9,862 nucleotides of DNA from the NCBI GenBank assembly GCA_024511395.1, contig JANELJ010000050.1:1-9862 (forward strand), written 5' to 3'. Numbering within the stretch: the first letter of the stretch is position 1; each line of letters starts with the position of its first letter. A program made the translations under genes and the position numbers. Shown piece by piece: positions 5,863-9,862 of the stretch. The notes under the pieces were generated by a model. It was not told the DNA's origin and did no database searches. It saw nothing but the letters and a program-made list of their open reading frames with translations. This DNA comes from Gammaproteobacteria bacterium. GTDB taxonomy: Bacteria; Pseudomonadota; Gammaproteobacteria; GRL18.

Positions 5863-7755
5863 TTATACCGGATTAGTAGTCAGATTGGCATATAGGATTG
5901 GGAGTTTCTGGGGGAGCTGTTCCGGTTTGCGGATAATGGTGTAGCCGTTATTGCCGAAAATATGGGGCAGGTATTCTCCGCCCTGATCATCAATAGTAAT
6001 ACAGAATGTCTGCAGCCCTTGTGCTTTGGCTTCATGGATAGCCCGGCGGGTATCTTCAATGCCGTAACGGCCTTCATATCGGTCCAGATCATTGGGCTTA
6101 CCGTCTGTTAGAATCAATAGTAAACGCTGCTGGGAATCCTGCTGTTTCAGTTTGGAGGCTGCATAACGAATGGCAGCACCCATGCGGGTATAAAAACCTG
6201 GTTTAATGGCCTGAATTCTGGAACGCACCTGGCCATTATAAGATTCTGAAAAAGTTTTTAAGGTATTAAAACGGATATGTCCCCGGTTACGGGAAGAAAA
6301 GCCGTAAATGGCAAATTGATCGCCGGTATTTCTTAAGCTTTCACTAAACAGGAACAGGGAATCGCGGATCACATCAATAATACGGGCATCATTAGACAGC
6401 CAGGTATCTGTGGACAGGGAAAAATCCGCCAACAGCAGGGTTGACAGGTCCCGCTCACTGGAGCGCAGTTGCTGATACAGATCAGGCTGTTCCACTTTAT
6501 GACCGCTGCAACGCTCACCAATATAGTTTATATAGGCATCCAGATCCAGTTCACTGCCCTCGCTCTGATGCCGATGCCAGACACGTTTAGTGGTAAGGGC
6601 TTCGAGCTGCTGACGCAGTTTTCTGGCAGTACGGCGTAGGTTCTCCGGTAGAACCCCCTCTTCTCCCGCCAGGTGAACAAAGTTAATGACTGAACAATAA
6701 TCCGGCTGCAGTAACTGTTTTTTATAATCCCATTCCGGTAGCTTAACATCACTTTCCAGCACCACTTCATCCACGGAATCCGCCGGCAGATCCAGATCAA
6801 ATTTGACCTTACCACCCTTGCTTTTGCTGTCTCTTGCAACAGACAAAAAATCCATATCATCGGCATTTTTATCTGCTGAATCCTGGTCGGCTTCTTCATC
6901 ATCGTCAGTGCTGCGATTGATATTCAGAAATTCTCCATAACCAAAAATACTTTCAAAACGATGCAGGATCAGGCCGTCTTTACCATCGGGCATATCCACC
7001 CGCTCGGCGTTACGACGTTTATTTTCCTTCTCATTTTTTTTAGGTTTTGAAGACTCTGAGGCTTGCTCTTCATCCTCATCTTCATCATTTTCCTGGGCGT
7101 TTTTGCAGCTGAAATTAGCCACTTCAGGCGGATTGGGATGGGGCCAGAGCATAACCGGTTTAGGTGCAAAACCAGTTACCGGTATGGAATCAATACTGCC
7201 CGGCTGTTTTAATGCCTGGGCAATAGCATCTTCCTGTGCCTGTTCCTGGTCAGTAAATTTGTCGTCAATATTGCGAATGGCCAGATAAGCATCTACCAGA
7301 CGCTGATAACGGGGCGCAAGGCCTGGAAAACGTTTAATAACATCCAGAGTCAGTGTCTGACAATAGCCAAACCAGCCCTGCAGACCACGGCTACGTGCCG
7401 ATGGATTTTCCAGTACCTGGGCACTGATGGCTGCCAGCCAGTAGTACAGATCTTTATTTAATTCTATGGTAGGAAAAACATCAATCTGTTTGGGTAGATG
7501 CAGAGTATCTTCATCCTGCCAGCTTAATTCCACATATTTTCCGGTGCCGGCCAGCTTTTGTTTCCAGTTACGCTTGGCATAATGCTGGGTGGCTGTTGAT
7601 TCCACAATTCTCAGACCATTATCACCGCCCAAAGCACGAAAAAATATGCCCAGTGGTTTACTGATCTGCGATAACTGTACCGCTGATTCCTTAAAACTTC
7701 TGTCTGAGATACGGGTAACCAGTTTGTCCCATATCTGTCCTACCTGTTCTTCCAT
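5863..7755 (-). CDS. norD: NO reductase activation protein NorD (VWA domain)
   Basis: 630-residue protein, the usual NorD length and shorter than the related CbbO. The C-terminal half is a von Willebrand factor A domain with a metal-ion adhesion site: D444-F-S446-L-S448 in LLLADFSLS, a threonine at about 523 in FYTRMGAA, and D551 in LILTDGKPNDLDRY. The middle carries low-complexity charged linkers (acidic 223-230, lysine-rich 239-247, acidic 284-300), common in this family. NorD works with the AAA+ protein NorQ as a cytoplasmic chaperone pair, thought to insert the non-heme iron into the NorB active site. The ATG at 7755 follows norQ by 41 bp in the same operon; AGGGT lies about 11 bases upstream. 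CbbO of the Rubisco activase system is the alternative, but norE, norF and norB next door settle it. The gene ends 40 bp from the AGTGTTA array. Confidence 0.9.
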   Translation of the reverse strand: MEEQVGQIWDKLVTRISDRSFKESAVQLSQISKPLGIFFRALGGDNGLRIVESTATQHYAKRNWKQKLAGTGKYVELSWQDEDTLHLPKQIDVFPTIELNKDLYYWLAAISAQVLENPSARSRGLQGWFGYCQTLTLDVIKRFPGLAPRYQRLVDAYLAIRNIDDKFTDQEQAQEDAIAQALKQPGSIDSIPVTGFAPKPVMLWPHPNPPEVANFSCKNAQENDEDEDEEQASESSKPKKNEKENKRRNAERVDMPDGKDGLILHRFESIFGYGEFLNINRSTDDDEEADQDSADKNADDMDFLSVARDSKSKGGKVKFDLDLPADSVDEVVLESDVKLPEWDYKKQLLQPDYCSVINFVHLAGEEGVLPENLRRTARKLRQQLEALTTKRVWHRHQSEGSELDLDAYINYIGERCSGHKVEQPDLYQQLRSSERDLSTLLLADFSLSTDTWLSNDARIIDVIRDSLFLFSESLRNTGDQFAIYGFSSRNRGHIRFNTLKTFSESYNGQVRSRIQAIKPGFYTRMGAAIRYAASKLKQQDSQQRLLLILTDGKPNDLDRYEGRYGIEDTRRAIHEAKAQGLQTFCITIDDQGGEYLPHIFGNNGYTIIRKPEQLPQKLPILYANLTTNPV

Positions 7756-7796
7756 TAGCGATAATTACCCTGTTTGTCTGCTCTTATTTACCATAG

Positions 7797-8594
7797 TTAT
7801 TTACCAAAAGAAGCATAGACCACTTCCATCAGGGCACTGATGACTTCTTCTTCATCACTTAAGGGTTCCACCAGACCGGCAAGACAGGCTTCCACGGGGT
7901 CAAAACCGGACTGAATCAAACGGGCGGTGTAAACCAGCAGACGGGTACTGACACCTTCTTCAAGATCATGATCTTTTAACTGACGCAGAGCATTGGCCAT
8001 AGCCACCAGACGTTGGGCCATATGGCTGTCAATACCGGTTTCCTTTTCAATTACCGTCTGTTCCTGCTCCGGCTTGAGGTAATTAAAACTCATGGAAATA
8101 AAACGCTGACGGGTACTGGGCTTAAGCCCTTTCATCATACTCTGATAACCCGGGTTATAGGAAACCACCAGCATAAAATTTTCCGGAGCATACAAGGTTT
8201 CACCGGTTCGATCAATGGGCAGAATACGTCGGTCATCGGTTAAGGGATGGATAACTACCGTGGTATCTTTACGGGCTTCAACCACTTCATCAAGATAACA
8301 GATGCCACCTTCCCGTACAGCCCGGGTCAGGGGGCCGTCATTCCATATTGTCTCACCATCACCAATAAGGTAACGCCCGACCAAATCAGAGGCCGTTAAA
8401 TCATCATGGCAGGAAACGGTGTATAAAGGTACGCCCAGTTTGGCGGCCATATGAACAATAAAACGTGTTTTACCGCTACCGGTAGGTCCTTTTAACAGGA
8501 CCGGCAACTGGTTTTTAAAAGAATGTTCAAACAGGGATTCTTCATTGCCCTGGGGAAAATAAAAAGGCAGATCGGATTGTGTGTCGGTGGTCAT
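7797..8594 (-). CDS. norQ: NO reductase activation AAA+ ATPase NorQ
   Basis: 265-residue MoxR-type AAA+ ATPase of the CbbQ/NirQ/NorQ family. Walker A is GPTGSGKT (36-43), Walker B is ICYLDE (98-103), a sensor-1 asparagine is in SYNPGY (Asn147), and STRQRF (160-165) supplies the likely arginine finger. The C-terminal CbbQ-type helical region runs from about 190 to 265. It forms ring oligomers and uses ATP, with NorD, to activate the NO reductase. The start at 8594 has GGA about eight bases upstream. It lies 32 bp after norF and 41 bp before norD. CbbQ proteins are very similar in sequence, so the NorQ name rests on the neighbours. Confidence 0.9.
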   Translation of the reverse strand: MTTDTQSDLPFYFPQGNEESLFEHSFKNQLPVLLKGPTGSGKTRFIVHMAAKLGVPLYTVSCHDDLTASDLVGRYLIGDGETIWNDGPLTRAVREGGICYLDEVVEARKDTTVVIHPLTDDRRILPIDRTGETLYAPENFMLVVSYNPGYQSMMKGLKPSTRQRFISMSFNYLKPEQEQTVIEKETGIDSHMAQRLVAMANALRQLKDHDLEEGVSTRLLVYTARLIQSGFDPVEACLAGLVEPLSDEEEVISALMEVVYASFGK

Positions 8595-8626
8595 TATTTA
8601 TCCATATGATTAAAACGAATTTTTTA

Positions 8627-8914
8627 TTAAAACGTAAGTGATGAGCTTAAAACATAACCGGTATAAATAATAGCCGGTATGACAAAAATAAAACCGAGCA
8701 TGGCAAGACGCCAGAAACCTCTGACATTTTTCAGCCCCATATAATAATCAATAATCATCTGACCCTTGATAATTACCGTCAGCAAAACAAAGCTGACAAT
8801 ATATAAACCGGATAATTTAAAGTAGCCCACCAGGGCTGAACTTAACGTCAGAATTATGAGTATTATCCATATAATGGTCAGTTTTTTACTTGATGTAAAT
8901 CTAGCTTCAGTCAT
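8627..8914 (-). CDS. norF: NorF-like small membrane protein (cytochrome oxidase subunit IV family)
   Basis: 95-residue membrane protein with three hydrophobic helices (about 12-30, 36-53 and 68-90) and the family core KGQMIIDYYMGLKNVRGFWR (50-69), which resembles prokaryotic cytochrome c oxidase subunit IV / NorF. The start is placed at 8914 (MTEARFTSSKK) rather than at an in-frame ATG at 8989. The longer form would overlap norE by 40 bases and add an atypical N-terminus, and an AGG-containing site lies about eight bases before 8914. NorF accompanies NorE and is thought to aid assembly or activity of the NO reductase, though it is not needed in every organism. Confidence 0.82.
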   Translation of the reverse strand: MTEARFTSSKKLTIIWIILIILTLSSALVGYFKLSGLYIVSFVLLTVIIKGQMIIDYYMGLKNVRGFWRLAMLGFIFVIPAIIYTGYVLSSSLTF

Positions 8915-8949
8915 TATTTTTAACCTGTTCAGGAACTTGAATACAATAT

Positions 8950-9537
8950 TTAACGGATAATATAAACCAGCGGAAATAATACAATCCACACCAGATCCAC
9001 CATATGCCAGTACGAAGCACCGGTTTCTATACCCTGATGATTTTCAGCACTATAGCCCCCCTGCCTGAGGTAATAGTACAGAGCCCCCAGAATCACCATG
9101 CCCATCATGACATGCATAAAATGAAAAAAGGTCAAAGATATATAAAAGGTATAAAAGGTATTGGTACTCAGATGAATACTGGCACCAAAAATATGCGAAT
9201 ATTCCCAGATTTTAACAATCAGAAACACAAACCCCATAGCCAGAGCCAGCAGCAGCATCCTGCCCGTTTGTTTAATATTATTATTTTTAATAGCATGCAC
9301 CCCCATAGCCACAAAATAACTACTGGTAATTAAAGCAATGGTATTAATGACCCCAGCTTCCCGGTGCAGCTCAAGCTGATAGGTATTAAACAGTTCCAGA
9401 TTATTACTGCGCACAAACACATAAACAATAAAAAACACCCCAAACACCAACAATTCAGCCATAATAAAAAACCAGATAGCCAGATCCCCCGGCAAAGGTT
9501 CCTTCTCTTCTAAAACATCACCAACCACTTCAGACAT
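8950..9537 (-). CDS. norE: NorE, cytochrome c oxidase subunit III-like protein
   Basis: 195-residue membrane protein with five predicted helices (about 19-42, 63-84, 93-113, 128-157 and 175-194) and the subunit III signatures GDLAIWFFIMAELLVF (17-32), FFHFMHVMMGM (137-147) and SYWHMVDLVWIVLFPLVY (175-192). The five-helix length separates NorE from the seven-helix oxidase subunit III. Together with NorF it supports the cytochrome c-type NO reductase. The ATG at 9537 has AGGGG five bases upstream, formed at the edge of a heptamer array. It is the first gene of norE-norF-norQ-norD, 217 bp after the probable norB and separated from it by a terminator. Confidence 0.88.
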   Translation of the reverse strand: MSEVVGDVLEEKEPLPGDLAIWFFIMAELLVFGVFFIVYVFVRSNNLELFNTYQLELHREAGVINTIALITSSYFVAMGVHAIKNNNIKQTGRMLLLALAMGFVFLIVKIWEYSHIFGASIHLSTNTFYTFYISLTFFHFMHVMMGMVILGALYYYLRQGGYSAENHQGIETGASYWHMVDLVWIVLFPLVYIIR

Positions 9538-9542
9538 AACAA

Positions 9543-9547
9543 CCCCT
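9543..9547 (-). promoter_or_regulatory. norE ribosome binding site embedded in repeat array
   Basis: On the minus strand AGGGG-TTGTT-ATG gives a strong Shine-Dalgarno sequence at a 5-base spacing. The AGG belongs to the last unit of the AGGTTTC array, so each upstream unit offers another AGG every seven bases in the mRNA leader. Confidence 0.75.
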
Positions 9548-9575
9548 GAAACCTGAAACCTGAAACCTGAAACCT
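9545..9575 (-). repeat. Heptamer tandem array AGGTTTC x4 and a partial copy
   Basis: On the plus strand CCTGAAA repeats four times followed by CCT. Read along the norE coding strand this is AGGTTTC. It lies in the norE leader, ending eight bases from the start codon. The unit fits the AG-N-K-TT-M pattern of the other two arrays in the window. Confidence 0.93.
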
Positions 9576-9596
9576 AATGTACAATTCAACAGCTAT

Positions 9597-9602
9597 TTTA
9601 TA
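9597..9602 (-). promoter_or_regulatory. Weak candidate -10 for norE
   Basis: TATAAA on the minus strand, in GCATATAAAATAG, is the best -10-like hexamer between the norB terminator and norE. No matching -35 or well-placed FNR-type box is visible: a lone good half site (ATCAA on the minus strand, 9635-9639) is at the wrong distance. The norE operon may instead rely on read-through from norB. Confidence 0.3.
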
Positions 9603-9647
9603 TGCAACCCACATCACATAAAAGCCACAATATATTGATTTACCAAT

Positions 9648-9690
9648 AAAAAAAGCGAAACCCCAAAAGAGATTTCGCTTTTTAATTTTT
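9648..9690 (-). terminator. Rho-independent terminator after norB, possibly bidirectional
   Basis: The perfect 11-bp stem AAAAAGCGAAA (9650-9660) with TTTCGCTTTTT (9673-9683) has a 12-base loop. On the minus strand it ends in a run of seven T (9654-9648), as expected for a terminator of the norB transcript. The plus strand also ends in a T-rich tail (9679-9690). It lies 65 bp beyond the norB stop and 110 bp before norE, so it would separate norB from norE-F-Q-D at least in part. Confidence 0.8.
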
Positions 9691-9699
9691 ACAGCCCGG

Positions 9700-9757
9700 A
9701 GCATTCAGAAGAACAGAAAGCGCTCTTAGCTCTTGCTCTTTCTGAACGCTGCTCTTA
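9700..9757 (-). repeat. Post-norB repeat cluster with AGCGTTC seed and hairpin
   Basis: Directly at the norB stop the minus strand reads TAAGAGC then AGCGTTC then AGAAAGAGC, followed by more AAGAGC copies. GCTCTT on the plus strand starts at 9722, 9729, 9735 and 9751. AGCATTCAGAA (9700-9710) and TTCTGAACGCT (9740-9750) can pair with one mismatch into an 11-bp stem. The 17 bp at 9735-9751 are identical, inverted, to 42-58 at the edge of the AGCGTTC array. This looks like a one-copy, unexpanded version of the same repeat. Confidence 0.65.
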
Positions 9758-9862
9758 GGCTGTCGCTTCCTCACCCTTAACAAAGAAGCTATAGATATAA
9801 ATCCCCAGCCCAATCAGGAAGACAATACCCGCCACTTCACGCATCATATAGAATACCTGCAG
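9755..9862 (-). CDS. norB: C-terminal end of probable NorB (NO reductase large subunit), partial
   Basis: Only the last 35 codons and the TAA stop are in the window; the 5' part lies beyond the right edge. The peptide has an MMREVAG segment, then a hydrophobic helix VFLIGLGIYIYSFFV, then a short charged tail KGEEATA. This fits the last transmembrane helix of a heme-copper oxidase superfamily large subunit. Identification as NorB, the subunit that reduces 2 NO to N2O in the cytoplasmic membrane, rests mainly on norE, norF, norQ and norD following on the same strand. A different membrane protein cannot be excluded from so short a piece. Confidence 0.6.
   Translation of the reverse strand: MQVFYMMREVAGIVFLIGLGIYIYSFFVKGEEATA

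Noticed and set aside
5863..8594. Reading the AAA+ and VWA pair as CbbQ and CbbO of the Rubisco activase system
   Set aside because: The VWA protein has NorD length and the pair lies downstream of norE and norF; no Rubisco genes are present.
9635..9648. FNR-type box upstream of norE
   Set aside because: Only one half site matches (TTGAT on the plus strand) and it is about 10 bp out of place relative to the best -10.
9510..9704. Small minus-strand protein across the norE leader
   Set aside because: It runs through the terminator and the heptamer array and overlaps the norE start, so it is not a credible gene.

Overview
This window looks like a denitrification locus from a gammaproteobacterium-like organism. 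It joins the end of a heme d1 / nitrite-reductase maturation cluster (plus strand, 117-4625) to nitric-oxide reductase accessory genes (minus strand, 9862-5863). The assignment rests on gene families and gene order, because no rRNA or other phylogenetic marker is present. Base composition is moderate, with AT-rich intergenic DNA. The order nirL-nirG-nirH-nirJ matches the tail of the Pseudomonas-type nirDLGHJ order. A genus cannot be named from this sequence alone.

Plus strand, left half. Three small AsnC/Lrp-fold proteins (117-701, 694-1137, 1165-1644) are read as siroheme decarboxylase subunits of the NirL, NirG and NirH types. They are followed by the radical-SAM enzyme NirJ (1665-2810). 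A 237-bp gap follows, holding a 144-bp cloverleaf-like inverted-repeat element (2828-2971). Directly beside it lies a perfect FNR/DNR-type box (2973-2986), spaced correctly from a TATAAT -10 hexamer (3010-3015). These drive nirN (3048-4625), a periplasmic cytochrome c / heme d1 propeller protein. Next come a tightly coupled pair: a membrane-tethered bacteriohemerythrin (4700-5266) and a membrane-anchored protein resembling cytochrome c' (5269-5733).

Minus strand, right half. Reading leftward: the last 35 codons of a probable norB (9862-9755), a terminator, then norE (9537-8950), norF (8914-8627), norQ (8594-7797) and norD (7755-5863). The two transcription units converge at 5734-5862.

Working together: NirL/G/H decarboxylate siroheme, NirJ alters the propionates on the ring, and NirN finishes or delivers heme d1 for the cd1 nitrite reductase, which makes NO. 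NorE, NorF, NorQ and NorD support the NO reductase that removes it. The hemerythrin and cytochrome pair between them may bind or sense NO or O2; this is inference.

The most unusual feature is a set of intergenic heptamer arrays: AGCGTTC x7 at 1-49, AGTGTTA x12 at 5739-5822, and AGGTTTC x4 (minus strand) at 9545-9575. A single AGCGTTC copy lies directly after norB. All fit AG-N-K-TT-M, all run in the same direction as the adjacent gene, and two of the sites begin directly at a TAAGAG stop-codon context. One array supplies part of the norE ribosome binding site.
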